From positions 571,936 to 635,935 of the forward strand of contig NW_019211454.1 of the NCBI RefSeq assembly GCF_002443255.2: a stretch of DNA of 64,000 bases, given 5' to 3'. This document shows, one piece after another, positions 13,076-25,300 of the stretch. A model generated the notes under the pieces. The model searched no databases. It saw only the letters and a list, made by a program, of their open reading frames with translations, and had not been told where the DNA came from. The position numbers and the translations under genes were made by a program. Each line of letters begins with the position of its first letter. Position 1 is the first letter of the stretch. The DNA comes from Varroa destructor. Lineage: Eukaryota; Arthropoda; Arachnida; Mesostigmata; Varroidae.

Positions 13076-14591
13076 GTGAGTGAGATAGAGTTTCCCATAC
13101 GGTAGAGAACAGTTAATTTCTTTGAAATACTGAAGGGGGCAGAAAGTCAGATCAGCATATTTACTCAAAAATCCTCAACATTATTTCACTGTAACATTAA
13201 CATAAAATGTTATTTGGAAAAATTGTATATGTGAGTAAAGGAAATGAGGGTGCAATTTACTTTGCTCTAGACTGCTTAGCTCCACCTGAAGGGTTGCGTT
13301 GAATATTTTAGATGAACACTTCACTGTGAACAGTAGCACAATATCCGTTCGGTATTTTTTTGAGACCAACAACTTGCACATAGATGGTCGATAGTTAACC
13401 GCATTGTTTTATAAAGCTGGCCAATATTCTGGCAAGAAATTGTTCAGGTAGAACCGCTTAATAGTTATGTTTCTATATATGCAAAGCGTACACCATAAAT
13501 CCTAGCAAGGCCGTGCGTATTCGTATCTTTTCCGAAAATTGACTGTCGTATTTAAATATCTATAGCTAAGATTATTTTTTGCATAATATTAAAATTTCTT
13601 TATTTTGCACACAGCATATACATCGTATTGGTTCAAGCCAGTGCCGGAAAAAAACTAAGTTTAAAAAAAGAAGAAAACAAAGTATTGCGACAAAGTATCT
13701 ATTTCTCGCTGTATTCTAATTAATGATGACTCTAACATCTCGCAATAGTGCAGTGGTGACATGTCCGCCTACTAAACTTAAGAACTCGTTAAGTGGTCTA
13801 GGTTTGAAGCTGAGCATAAGCGTACTTCGCTTCGTGCTGGAAAGGGCAGTCGTCTGAAGCAATACTTTATAGCGAGTTTTACTACTGACCTCCATTGCAT
13901 GCACAGACATAGAATATTCATTTTTTAGCTGTAGCCTTTTGGAAAAAATCACGTATGTGGATGTATTATTGTCTGCTATTGTAAGATACACAATAGGCCG
14001 TAGAATTTCCAGCAGACGACCACCGATTGAAAACAACCATTACATGTAAGCAGCAACTGGTGTCTCGTTAACCCGTCTAAGTTAAATTGTGTTAAGTTAG
14101 TGTTTGATCAAGTAGAATTCTATTATTAAAATGAAATTTTTGCTATTATAATCGGATGTGAAGAAGCTTCATCGCGCGAGCAGTGCGTTTTGGCACGAAA
14201 TCTCTACCGTAACAGGTGTATTTGGTTTACGCTACTTACTATCTAAGGCTTAGGCGACCCTATAAAAAAGGTTCCTTTAAAATACTATCTCAAACATATA
14301 CGCAACTAAACAACAAGGCGTAACTATCTCGATTGGTTCCAATAAATTGGCAGAGTCTCTACAGCGTAATAATTATATAAAATAACGAAGGAGGGGATTT
14401 AAGTTGAAGGACTAACAAAAATAGTCACCTTACATTCTGTACACTAAATTCATTCAAATGTCACAGCACATCTCGAATTTACAAAATAAAAATACATTAG
14501 GCAGAGGCTATAATTCAGCCCCTTTACTTTTGCTAGCACTAATTACCTATATCTAGATAGGACACCTTTCGTTAAGGAGAAAATCAAATTC

Positions 14592-14614
14592 CTAATTCCT
14601 AAAATAGGAATTAG
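14592..14614. repeat. 10-bp-arm hairpin in intron 2
   Basis: The arms ctaattccta and taggaattag are exact reverse complements around a 3-nt loop. Confidence 0.85.
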
Positions 14615-17064
14615 CTTACATATTATAATAAACGTAACGCCCTATTCCTTTAAATAGAAGTGAATTTGCAATAATCGGAATTGGGCCACCTAATCTAAAA
14701 AAAAATTTATCTAGGCCTCAGTATGCTGAATATATAGTATATATAGTTCGTGTGCATAGTTAGTGTAGGTAAGTGTTTAAATATTATTTATTTCTATTCG
14801 ACGAGCCTGTGACCTACCTTCCTTTATTACAAAGTACGATAGTGTAGAAGCTCAGTGCTGATGGCGTCGATGATGCTAGCAAATATTAAGCCAAGTTATG
14901 TTCAAATATTTCGTAATTCTATACTATCTTGGGGTATTTTTTGCATTATGTAATCACGCCGCGAATTAAAGTCAGCGTTTGGTTCACTTGAACTTGTTGC
15001 TGATATTAAACCTCCGCAAGTGTGATAATAGATATTTTCACCCCCATACGATTATATTACGAAACGAGAAATGTCTCAATGAGTATATATCTAATGAAGC
15101 AGCACTTTCAGAGTTTATTTAGGCTCTTTTCTGTTTTTTTTCTACGTATCTTTGACGTAAATTAGTTTAAAGTCTCCGGCGGCGTTGACCTTGGCTTCGA
15201 CATTTCAGATACGCTTTTTGATTATCCACAGATGAAGTGGACTTGGAATCGATAAGAGCGGTTTGAAGTTTCATGCTGTAGAGTATTAATGAGATTCTAT
15301 CAAGGACGTATTGATAAAAAAATCTTTATTGAAGTAGATAATGGTTTTACGTCAGACGTTCGAAGCCATATCAGGTGATTCGGTATTACCATGAGTGTTC
15401 ATTCTAGAAGGGCTGTGAAAGCGGTAGCAATCCAGGAAATTCATGTTTGTATATATAAAACTGGACGAACGTTAACAAATGAAAAACATAACTACCGGTA
15501 AAGAGGTCAAGTACGCAGTCAATATTTGTTTTACAAGTGTCACTCTCTACTACTCAAGGACAGGCCAAAAAGCAGAATGAAAAGCTATGTCAAAGACCCA
15601 TGAACCCATTTACCTGAAAACCTAAGGAGACCACCAGCGGATGCAGCAATAAGCGTATTTAGAACTAATAGTATAATCTATTGCCAGCGAGTAATAATCC
15701 CGAATCTTCGTTTTTAGGTCTCGAATCATTATTGTTATTAGTAGGACCAGCAATGATACATCAAGGCACCAATGGGGTGCCATTGCATCGCCACAAAGTA
15801 CCTGCAGCTCAATTGCAGTTCGGTATAGCGGTCAATGCTATGCAGAAAACTCATGCAACGGATTTTAATTTTAGCTCGAAAGCGAGAATGTAACATATGT
15901 AGTACAAGTAGAACGAAATATATAAAAACTATCAAACAACTATCGATTAAACTACCGCATGCCACGTCGCCTAACACGATGCTCATCATATTTTTTGTGG
16001 CTGATTTACAATATCCGATTCCAAATTATCTCAATACAAGTCACACTTTTGTTTAAAGGCATTTCAAAGGAAAAAGTGCGTATGCCAAAAACGGTGGGAA
16101 AATCTGAAGTAGCTGCCCATAGATCTGTTATAAATTGATCTGTTGAAGGATATATCAAGTATGTAATTGAAATAATAAATAAAAAATACGCGATAGACTA
16201 TTTTAAACAGTCTGCCATTCTCATTTGCAGCAGATTACGTAGACCCATCTGTTAAACAAACAAGTGACATGAACAAAGTTTTTTGATGCTACATTTTAGT
16301 TAAAAAGCTTTACAATTTCGAGGGTCAATTCGGTCTAATCGTGTACGACATGATATTTAACCTTTCCATAGCATTTCATTGCGTATTGTGTTGTGTGCGA
16401 TTTCACCTTGTACGTAGCCCCAAAAAGTAGTCTTCTAGGAAAAGTAAAATGGTATATTGATTTTAGAATCAATATATCCGTATCTATCGTGTTATGCCTA
16501 ATCAAACTGTCGTGTTTAAGCCTAGAGTTGTTTCCTAGACGACATATTGGAGCGTATACGTACATAATGGTCGTAATTGGCTGTCTCTGCTGCACAGGAT
16601 GAGAAACAATGCCGTCTTTGCATCCCTGTCTACTGTTAACACATACTTTAATTTCAAACTTAATCTGAATTGTTTTTAACGGCTGATTCACAATTATTTT
16701 CTTAACTAAATTCACTTATCATGTATCCTCTGTATAAAATTTGCTGAGCCCAATTGAGGGACTCGTTTTTGGTTTCCGCGCGTCCTGTATTTATCAGTAC
16801 TGCAATGACGCTTGATTTAACGTGTTCAACTCGCAAAGAATATATGTGTTAAGTCGTCTGAGTCTGCCATTAGGCTATAATGTTCTAAATTATTACTATT
16901 GATTACCTAAACCTAACCTAGCCAGCAAAGAGTCAAGCGTTGAGAAGTAGTTGTTTATCACGGGCCGGCTCTATGTGCGTATACGTATTCAAATTTACTT
17001 AAGTGTGGTTCCTCAGTCAGGAAAGCCTGACCTTTCATAAACTGTAAATGACATATAATGATAG

Positions 17065-17157
17065 TCGATCAGTTTTACTACCGCTCCACCACTGTGTCTC
17101 AACAGATTAGCCAGAATCGACTGGCCGAGCGGATTGAGATACGGTAAAACTGGTCGA
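17065..17157. repeat. Imperfect nested inverted repeat in intron 2
   Basis: The left arm tcgatcagttttactaccg at 17065-17083 pairs imperfectly with the right arm cggtaaaactggtcga at 17142-17157. Inside lie complementary short pieces: ccgctc/gagcgg, tctcaa/ttgaga and gccag/ctggc. It could be a decayed miniature inverted-repeat element or a hairpin-forming transcript. No element family was recognised. Confidence 0.45.
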
Positions 17158-17609
17158 GATTATATGTAGAGCATTGAGTCAGTGCGAGCACTATGACACG
17201 CGTCCTCCATGCTTCCGTAGATGAAATTTTTGGGGGCTAACAATAGAACAGGGATTGCAGTGGCCTACGGAGGGAGGGAGTCTAATTACCTATAGTTGAA
17301 GCGTTTGCAATTCGTTTATGGAAGCTTCCGTGATTCAAAAACCTTGGGGCGCATAACTGCGGGTTTGAATGAAGACAATTCAAGATAAAACTATGACAAA
17401 CTTTCAAGTGCCTTATGCGCTTTGTGTTTACCAATGTTTGCTTAGCACTAGACGATTTCGATATTTGTATCCTTACATAAATCTTATTGTAGATGTACAC
17501 ATGTATAGAATTCACTTATACCGTTGTGCAGTAAACAGTATGTAACAGTAACAGTTTAGCCTCATAATAACCAATTGTGGATTACTGTTTGTGTCGGTTT
17601 GACTTACAG

Positions 17610-18068
17610 ATGGTTAAAATGATGATCTGCGTAGTATCCGTATTCTCTTTGTGTTGGATGCCGCTAAACGTGTATATTCTCCTGATGATGATCGACCCTG
17701 TCACCGTCAGTAACACCCCGTATGTGGGGTATGCGTATTTTTTCTGCCATTGGCTTGCTATGAGCCACACTTGTTATAATCCAGTCATTTATTGCTGGCT
17801 GAATGCAAACTTTCGTCAGGGCTTCACCAGGCTGTTCTGTAGCCGAGCTATGCGGGGTAGCCAACGGAAGAACACCTACACCTCTTATGTAAGCTGTAAT
17901 CAGTCACAGGTACAACAGCTTCATACCATTAATGACAACAATCTCGAGTCTGTGCTACATCGTTGTAACAGCGTTCCAGATATAGCCCAGCGGCAGTTAA
18001 ATAGTGCCAGTGAAGTGCTCGGAAAAGAGCTCAACGGAGCTCCGCCAGCGATGCTCGAGAAACACTGA
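17610..18068 (+). CDS. RYa-R: RYamide (luqin-type) receptor, coding exon 3 of 3 with stop
   Basis: This exon encodes residues 262-413 and the TGA stop at 18066-18068. It begins MVKMM, continuing the SKRK end of exon 2 exactly as in arthropod RYamide receptors. TM6 is at about 265-289 with the CWMP switch motif (276-279). TM7 is at about 299-325, with FFCHWLAMSH and the NPVIY motif (318-322). Helix 8 (FRQGFTRLF) is followed by Cys338, a plausible palmitoylation site. The cytoplasmic tail is about 75 residues, rich in Ser, Thr, Asn and Gln (TYTSYVSCNQSQ and beyond), giving likely phosphorylation and arrestin sites. The acceptor cag is at 17607-17609. The predicted full protein of 413 residues is a normal length for this family. 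RYamide receptors bind short C-terminally amidated RYamide peptides; in insects they are linked to feeding and water balance. Whether that role applies here is inference. Confidence 0.92.
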   Translation: MVKMMICVVSVFSLCWMPLNVYILLMMIDPVTVSNTPYVGYAYFFCHWLAMSHTCYNPVIYCWLNANFRQGFTRLFCSRAMRGSQRKNTYTSYVSCNQSQVQQLHTINDNNLESVLHRCNSVPDIAQRQLNSASEVLGKELNGAPPAMLEKH

Positions 18069-18127
18069 ATTATAGATTAATATAACATGGGCGGGTGGAC
18101 GAGCGGGCTACTAATTCTACATATATG

Positions 18128-19112
18128 TTGGGCTGGTAGAAAAAAAAACACTATTCAACCGTTCTCAAGCCAAAATTAAAGCATATACTTTTTATTCTAA
18201 AATTATATTATTGAAATGAAAATGCCTTCTTTCGGCCGATGATTTCGTGCCATGTTTCTGGCAACACCATAATCTGGATGAAGAATTATGGTTAGGCGAT
18301 TTTTGCATCCCTCCATCTGAACCAAATTAGCATCATGGAACAGCAATATGGATTGACATTAGGGAAATTATGCAGAGATCCAAATCGATCTACTTATGCC
18401 AGGCGGCAGAAGCTCATAATGCACGATCTCTTTTTAATTACACCGAACGAGTGGCATCACCCTTTTTGGCGTCGCGCTAGGCTTTGCTATATAAATATTT
18501 TGTTTCTTTATTTGAATATTATTATTATTATTTTAAATGATTCAAATTTAAATGATCGACTGCTTTAGAGATGAGTCGATTTTGTCGCATTTCTATAGAG
18601 CTGAGTTGAAATGCGATCGCGTAAATTCATGTAGCATTCAAACATCGAGCTCTCTTTATAGCTAGCTTTTTTAAAATGCTTTAAAATAGTCTGGTGGTAA
18701 ATGTTTTGTTTTTCGGCTATCTCTCTCATCGCTGTTCACGATTTTTCGTTCTTCTTGCTCAACTTTCGCATTAATATCATCAACTTTTTCTGTAGTCTGT
18801 AAACCACCACGAAAACCATCTTTCAGATCGAAATTCCTTGAAGGAAAACGAGAGAACCATCTTCTTCTAGCAGCTTCTTCGAATAAAGTATTTTCACTAA
18901 GAACAGCCGTAGCCAGAACTTGTACCTTTATCGTAATAAACCTGTGAAATACAGCGAATTTTTGCAGGAATGTTTCTCATCTCCGAGAGGCTTTATCTCA
19001 AGTCTGAATGAGGGCTCTCAAATGACACCAACGCCAATATGACGTAACTCGTATTACCTGAAGTCATCTAGCAAGAATAGTGATCAATACTTCAACTTTT
19101 TTGACAACCCAA
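18128..19112 (-). mobile_element. Mariner element 1, decayed, with both inverted ends
   Basis: Translating the minus strand from an ATG at 18980 gives recognisable mariner transposase blocks across several frames. The N-terminal helix-turn-helix region includes RRWFSRF and NFDLKDG (about 18800-18870). Next comes EIAEKQNIYHQT (about 18690), then ELDV..LHEF near 18640. The central KEIVHYELLPPG is near 18420, and a degraded second catalytic block (ILHPD.GVAR) is near 18280. The plus-strand left end, ttgggctggtagaaaaaa at 18128, resembles the reverse complement of the right end, gacaacccaa at 19103-19112. Both look like mariner terminal repeats. The element is about 985 bp against roughly 1.3 kb for the family, and the C-terminal third of the transposase is missing. 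Multiple stops and frameshifts make it inactive. It lies just downstream of the receptor in opposite orientation. Confidence 0.8.
18175..18180 (+). promoter_or_regulatory. Candidate poly(A) signal (ATTAAA)
   Basis: ATTAAA lies 107 bp after the receptor stop codon. No AATAAA was seen between the stop and this site; the next one noticed is at 18882-18887. Both lie inside the mariner element, so the receptor's 3' end may be formed by transposon-derived sequence. This is sequence inference only. Confidence 0.35.
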
Positions 19113-20097
19113 TTTATATACACATACTTAACCAGTATACGACGACTGGTATTCTCCCTCTTAGAATCACCCATAGTGAAAATAATTATGTGTAGCTTAT
19201 ATTCGTTGGCCCGTACGGACGGTATAACTAATCTTTTTCTATAAAAGTGTTGGCTAATGGATTGATGCACGACCGGAACAGCCGAATCTATTTCTCTTTA
19301 TAGTACAATTTGTGTGGGCTTCATTGACCTGTTCGCAGCCGAATGAGACCGTACTCTGGGTGTGTAGGGCACGATAATACCCATTAAACTGCTGTATCTT
19401 TGGTGCTTGCTGTAAGAAGCTATGAAACATTATTTCAGATTTTCCATGCTCTTTTTCAAAATTCTTCCTTTTTGCGCGTTCAGGTTCTTCTTTCTTGCTC
19501 GTACTTCATTTGATGCGCATAATACGTCGCATTTCCCTATCTTTGCGACTTAGGTCTGCTACTGTCCGTATTGTGGTTGGTGAGATCGCCATTTGTATTA
19601 TCATGCCAATCCAGAGTGAAGAACCTCGTTTAGTTCTTATCGTTCAAGACTGTCACCATTTTCACATTATTGCTGTTCTGATTCTGCAAATTTTCGAATC
19701 ATCTTCCGCCTTCCTTTCGCGAGATGGTCCCAAGATAACATCTTAGAAAACATTAATAACTATGTGACCATCTACCAAATACCAGCAGACTTGCGACCGA
19801 TGTGATCATTCATCAAAGATCGGCTACCAATCCGCATCCCGTATTGTTGATTGAGATAAAGCGGTTGTTCTTTTAAATTACTTTTTGATGCTATAAGACG
19901 TTAGAAAGTACACTCTAGCATTTTGAATAAGCTACTAGCTGTCGTAGTCTGCTCTTTTAAGCTCGACTGGCCTTGCGACGTATTTACTACCAGGCAGTTT
20001 GTATATGCTCATGGTGGGTCCGAATTAATGGCTTCCTGTATGTGGCATGCACGTGCTATCCCTGAACCGCTAAGTTCCGCAGGAATAACCGCACGAA

Positions 20098-20130
20098 CTG
20101 TGCTTGGCTTCATGTAATGAACAAGCACAG
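20098..20130. repeat. 9-bp-arm inverted repeat
   Basis: The arms ctgtgcttg and caagcacag are exact reverse complements separated by 15 nt. Confidence 0.75.
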
Positions 20131-20645
20131 CCCTGCCTGAATGACTAATGTACATCTCGTTAAATGTACTACCGTGACGATCATAAAGAATGCAATTGCG
20201 GCTGCCATTCGTTTAAATCCTGAACCAACTGGATCATTAAACGCCAGAGGTTATGACTACAAAGGAAGCTAAAAAAGGGGCGTGAAATTTACATTAACTT
20301 ACACATATTTTAATTGTGGATGAAAGGCGCCTTTTATACATTGCGCCCACACGCACCCGGTAGGCCAGATTAAATTTCATTTAGGACAAGCTCACTGATA
20401 CTCCCGTAATTATTACTCACCGAAGCCAAAAGGAAGATAATTGCAGGTTTGAGTTTCCTAGCGTATTATACGCCTATCTTTAAAATAAGAGGTCAAGTTC
20501 ACGGTTTCTGACCTTCAAGATTGTGCGGCGGTAACCTTTGAGTTTTAATGTTTGATGGATTGGACACAGCATTGCGTATTGCTTAACATGCGAATTAGGG
20601 ATGAGAATGCAGTTACTCAAATGTGATGCAAATTTGTGTTTCCTA

Positions 20646-20691
20646 TTACGTATTTATTATTTTATATAAATTTAAAATAATAAATACGTAA
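20646..20691. repeat. Perfect 19-bp-arm palindrome
   Basis: The arms at 20646-20664 (ttacgtatttattatttta) and 20673-20691 are exact reverse complements around an 8-nt AT loop. It is the longest perfect hairpin found in the window. It may be a miniature inverted-repeat transposon remnant or a replication-slippage product. Confidence 0.95.
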
Positions 20692-21402
20692 CAAGCATAT
20701 GGTTCCAATTTAGTAGTATTCATTGATCATTTATTTGAACGTAATGTGCGGAACTTATTTCTACTTGTGAATTCCTAACTGTGAGCATGTTTTTTTCGTT
20801 CATCACGGGCCAGCCACTCAAACACGGAACCGTTGTTGCTCAGAAAAATAAATAGACTGATAAAGTGGAAACAACACTTTTTGTTTCTGCAGGTTAAGAA
20901 AAAAGCTCGGGTGACATTAGATACCAGTTAGATCATAGAGATAATAGCGAAGTTTTCTCAATAACATCATCCGCCATCCGTCTGCCGCGTGATAAACAAA
21001 AAACGAACAAATATGCGTGACAACTAATAATACGCCCCAATGAAGACACGCCGTAAAAAAAGATGATACTGATTGGAACAGGATACAAAAAAAGCAGAAG
21101 AAGAAGACTAATAGTAGCTAAATTTTGATACGGAATTCGTGTTGACGACGTAAGGAAGTATATAAAGTAATAAATAAAAATAATAAGAATACATAAAAAT
21201 AAATCATTTGTTGTACATATGTACATAAACCTATAGCGGGGGCTTCGTGTATCACGAAATTGCTATTTTGACTAAGCAGAGGCTCAATGTTTTACTATAA
21301 AATTTTTCCATCAACAGCATGAAATCTTGAGCGTTTCTCTAATTACATGTAAGATTAACAGCTACTGCACCCCATCGAATTAATGTATTGTCAGCTTCTA
21401 TA

Positions 21403-21433
21403 AACGGAAGAGTTAGTTATTAACTCTTCCGTT
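21403..21433. repeat. 13-bp-arm perfect hairpin
   Basis: The arms aacggaagagtta and taactcttccgtt surround a 5-nt loop (gttat). Flanking ctata/tatag bases extend the symmetry imperfectly. Confidence 0.92.
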
Positions 21434-22297
21434 CCTATAGGGCAAACATTCTACCAAAGAAAGGAAAGCTAAACGTTTAAGCTGCATTATATTACGTCGT
21501 TTAATGAGAAATTTGAGTTAGTGAACTTATACTTTTCAAATTTTTTTCACAAGCTTGTTTGATTTTCAGTCAAAATATGTACTATTCTTATAGATGGCCT
21601 TCTACTATTTAGATAGGAACTTATTTATTCTACTGTTGTTCAAATCTGGAGTATGGGAGCTTATAAAGTGTCGAATAGCCAAAGAATTTGAATAATTTCT
21701 AATAAGAAGATGCGTGGATTTCGAAAAAATCTGGTGAATATGGTGAGTATCAGGAGGTGCTAACTGTTAAGTCCTGTATTTTTACTCCTTTGATTATAAT
21801 CTAAGGCCGAAGGCTGTTTTACGAATAGAGTTGTACCTTTGTTCAGTAATCTTTGTTGCTTAATATGGGGTTGTCCGTCATCATCTTCTCCAATTATTAA
21901 AGATGCACTTCAGCGAAAATCGACGAACCAAAACTCATGAAACTATATAGTTGATAACACCTGTGCTACATGATCAAATAGGCACCACTAGTTGCACCGT
22001 TGCAGCTGTAAAAATATTTTAACGTAATGACCCGCCGGTTCGACATACTGGTATAACAGCCTGGAATTATTGTAAAAGATAAATAATTTTTCACCGTGGT
22101 CACAATTTGATACAAGAACGGGTCACTGTTATAACAGGAGAGCAAATAGACGCCTGCTTAAATTGTATAGCGCTCGTTTGTCATTTCTTTTTACTTTTTT
22201 TTAATTAGACAGAGATAAATAAGTATAGTATTTTTACGCATACCTTATGTTTGCTTATGATGCTTACACTCGTATACGATCTTATGAGTCGGTTTAC

Positions 22298-22323
22298 TAT
22301 AATAATAATATAATATAATATAA
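22298..22323. repeat. AT-only TAATA-type simple repeat
   Basis: A short run of taa and taata units, with no other function seen. Confidence 0.85.
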
Positions 22324-25300
22324 ACAGCACTATAATCACCTGCATTCACGATTTTCAAATTCAACATTTCGTTGTCAAAATTTTTTCACGCCCCCGGCTC
22401 ACGCTATCTGCGCTACCAGATCTCTCACCAGATACAAGGTCTATGCTGTTAAGTGTCTCCACCGCCTATAGTTCCAACATAGAATCCATATTCATAAGGC
22501 ACTCGCACTCTCTGATTTTCCAAGCTCACATGCATATATGCAAGAAGGTTTACTTTGACAAATGTTACGAAATTTGGTATGATGGTTTGAGTATTATGTA
22601 GTAGCAACATAAGTGATATGTAATAAACCCTAACAAATTAAAGAAAAGAAGGAAACTTTTCTACGGTTCTTGTAAACGACTGTTTGACATACCTGAAGAA
22701 GAGTAATCCCCGATATATATATGCAAGCCGTATCTGTTAAATCTTGCACTACCATATTAGTACGTTTAGGAAATTACTGTTGGATCTGTTAACCTGCTAT
22801 CTTTATTAGACCTGCAATGTATAATTTATCTATTCCAGCAACAACGCCATGTTAAAGAAACGCTCGCTTTAAATGATCTATACATAATACGATTACTATG
22901 CGCTGTTAACAGTGAAAACTTTAGATGAAGATGCCGGCTGATGACTGGGTATGAATAAAGTCAGACTAATGACAATTAATTCGATTGCACAAAAGGAACC
23001 TCATAGGTAATCGCACTGAAGTACGGTTTTTCTCGCTCGTCTTGTATTAAGTACGTCTATGTAATTCTCAAAGTTGGCAGACAAAGCCAATGGATCACGG
23101 CAGGTAATGATTATTTTTGCGTCTTAATTAAAACGCTGCATATTAAATTTTCGAAATGTAAAATGAAATTTGCACATACATTGTGAGTCTTTAATAAAAC
23201 ACAACATAATAGCGAACGGATAAAAAGTTTGTGTTAGTTTGTGAATTAATATCAACTCAGCATAACGAGCGGTTTTCTACCGTAATATGTATCTGTGTAG
23301 AACGAAAAAGCGAAACATGTTTTTGGGAAAGAAAATAATATCACTAAATGGACACGACTTAAGACCAACCTTTGGCAAAGTTTTACAGAAAAAAACAAAC
23401 ATTACCACGCATAAATTAGCTTTTTGTCAGATTAATTTTTAATGACAAAATATATTAATAGTACAAAATACAGCAAAAGAGTATTCAAAGATTAAGCAAA
23501 CTTTTCGCTACAAAATTCGTTCATGCTGTTTTCTATGAACACTAGCGAGATTAAACTTGCACCTCGAAACAAAATATTTCCATCTTCCATCTTTTGTAAC
23601 ATTTACATTTTAACTATGCTGTTTGTGTGTTTAGGCTTCCTACTTTTAACGTCTATTAATTCGAAGAGATGTATTTTGTAACTCCGAAAAATTTTACAGA
23701 GTGGTTTTAGAACCCTAGCCAAAGACCCTATAAAAATTGGTGCATATTTATATGTGTATTATAGGTGGGAAGACGATCGAACAGCATAATTGAATAATAT
23801 ATGTATATATACATAGAGAAAGAAAAGAAAGATAGGTCTGTAGCCGTTTTCTTGATTTAATGTTGCCAATAAACGTTACCGTTGTCTAAGACTAAGTGCA
23901 CATGGGCTGCTGTATGTCCTAACCATTTGCATCTACATTTAGTCTATTTCATGCCCCACATCTTAGTTTGTCTTGTTGATTTAATACTATACGACGAATT
24001 TCGTACTTGCAGTAAAGCGACGGGTGTCTATTGGATCGTGACCAGGGCACAAGAAGCCAAAACGTGAAGTGAAGACAGACCGTCTATCTGTGCGCAAAAA
24101 GAAGTAATATTATATAACATATCAATAATACCGATATTTTGACGTTTTTTTCTAACTCCTCCATTATTTCTATCCTAGATAGGTCTAAAGTCTTAGGCGA
24201 GGGACCGACTTACCGGCTAATGAAGGCGACATACATGGAACGTGATCGACGGGTACAGTTATTTTAAGATCTCCCTCTTTTCCTTTAAACCGCTTGTCCT
24301 CTAAGCTGTGCTATGTAAATCTAAACAATTATAATGCCAGACATACAAAAACAAAAGTTTCCGCTTGAATCATATCAGAATTATCCGAGTCTCTACAGTT
24401 TCATGGAGTCAAGTATTTTTGTTTCTTTAGAGCATTTATATAGCGAAGTTTTCAGTTTGCCAACTTTTATTAAGGTTTGACCAACTTAGGTGGGATTAGG
24501 TTCATTTCATTTTCTTTCGACCTTATGAGTTGCTTTGGTTTATTTGACTGTAATATTTAACTGTTCTGTCCTATTCTATAGCTTCTTGCAAAAAATTATG
24601 GTGTTCACCTTTTTATCTCAGGTACTGATATTGTACAAAAGCAACCCTTTATTGACTGTAAGAGCAATGACGCGCATATGGTAAATAAGCTCGCGTTGGA
24701 TCCACGTGGTTGAATAAGTTCTCATTGCTGCAGAGAACTCCTGAGATCATTAAGTCGAATTTTCACATGATGAAGAATCCTGCGGTTTCTCATCCTCATC
24801 CTTCTCTAGCTGTTTGGAGCATAATTTGCAGTTTAAGTTAAGCTTCTCAGCTCCGAACCGCTGAAACTAGTTCACATGGACGCTGTCAGATACTGCTGCG
24901 TATTAGGCTTCAGTCTCTTATAATATAGATCCAGATTGGGAGGCCTAACTAAATACACAGAGTGGGGTACGAGGTATTAATGGAAGAGTGCTATAGCTCC
25001 GACCTTTGTGTCAATATCAAAAAAGACATTCTATAAATAAATGAAAACTAGTCAACTTTCTGAAAGTTTTTAAATCGTATAGCTCATGCCGATTTTTTGG
25101 AAAAGCTTGAACATAGTGCTAATATCCCTACATGCTAAAGGTCAGTTGCCTGTGATAAACCTAATATACATTACTTTACCTGGATTAAAATTAGTTGATA
25201 CAAAAATACTGACCTAATCTAAAAAGAGAGTGAAAACAAAGGAGCAGCGTTATATGAAACGACTTTTCCAAAATTTTATTGATTGAAACTAACGAATTTG

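Larger units (their letters stand above)
13076..17609 (+). other. RYa-R: Intron 2 of the receptor gene (4,534 bp)
   Basis: The intron is bounded by GTGAGT at 13076 and gacttacag ending at 17609, and it is phase 0. It is AT-rich. It holds a 10-bp-arm hairpin at 14592-14614 and a longer imperfect inverted repeat at 17065-17157. Minus-strand open frames at 13716-14036 and 16335-16715 have no recognisable domain and fit chance. Confidence 0.88.

Noticed and set aside
13716..14036. 106-codon minus-strand open frame in intron 2
   Set aside because: No domain, signal or splice context was recognised, and the length fits chance in AT-rich DNA.
16335..16715. 126-codon minus-strand open frame in intron 2
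   Set aside because: The composition is unstructured and no family was recognised; likely chance.
18335..18568. 77-codon plus-strand frame
   Set aside because: It is antisense to the mariner 1 transposase.
19430..19750. Possible second Tc1/mariner-like piece beside mariner 1
   Set aside because: The minus-strand translation has basic, helix-like runs but no conserved motif that could be named.
20933..21226. 97-codon hydrophobic minus-strand frame
   Set aside because: It is low-complexity Leu/Ile/Phe/Tyr-rich sequence, as expected from AT-rich DNA.
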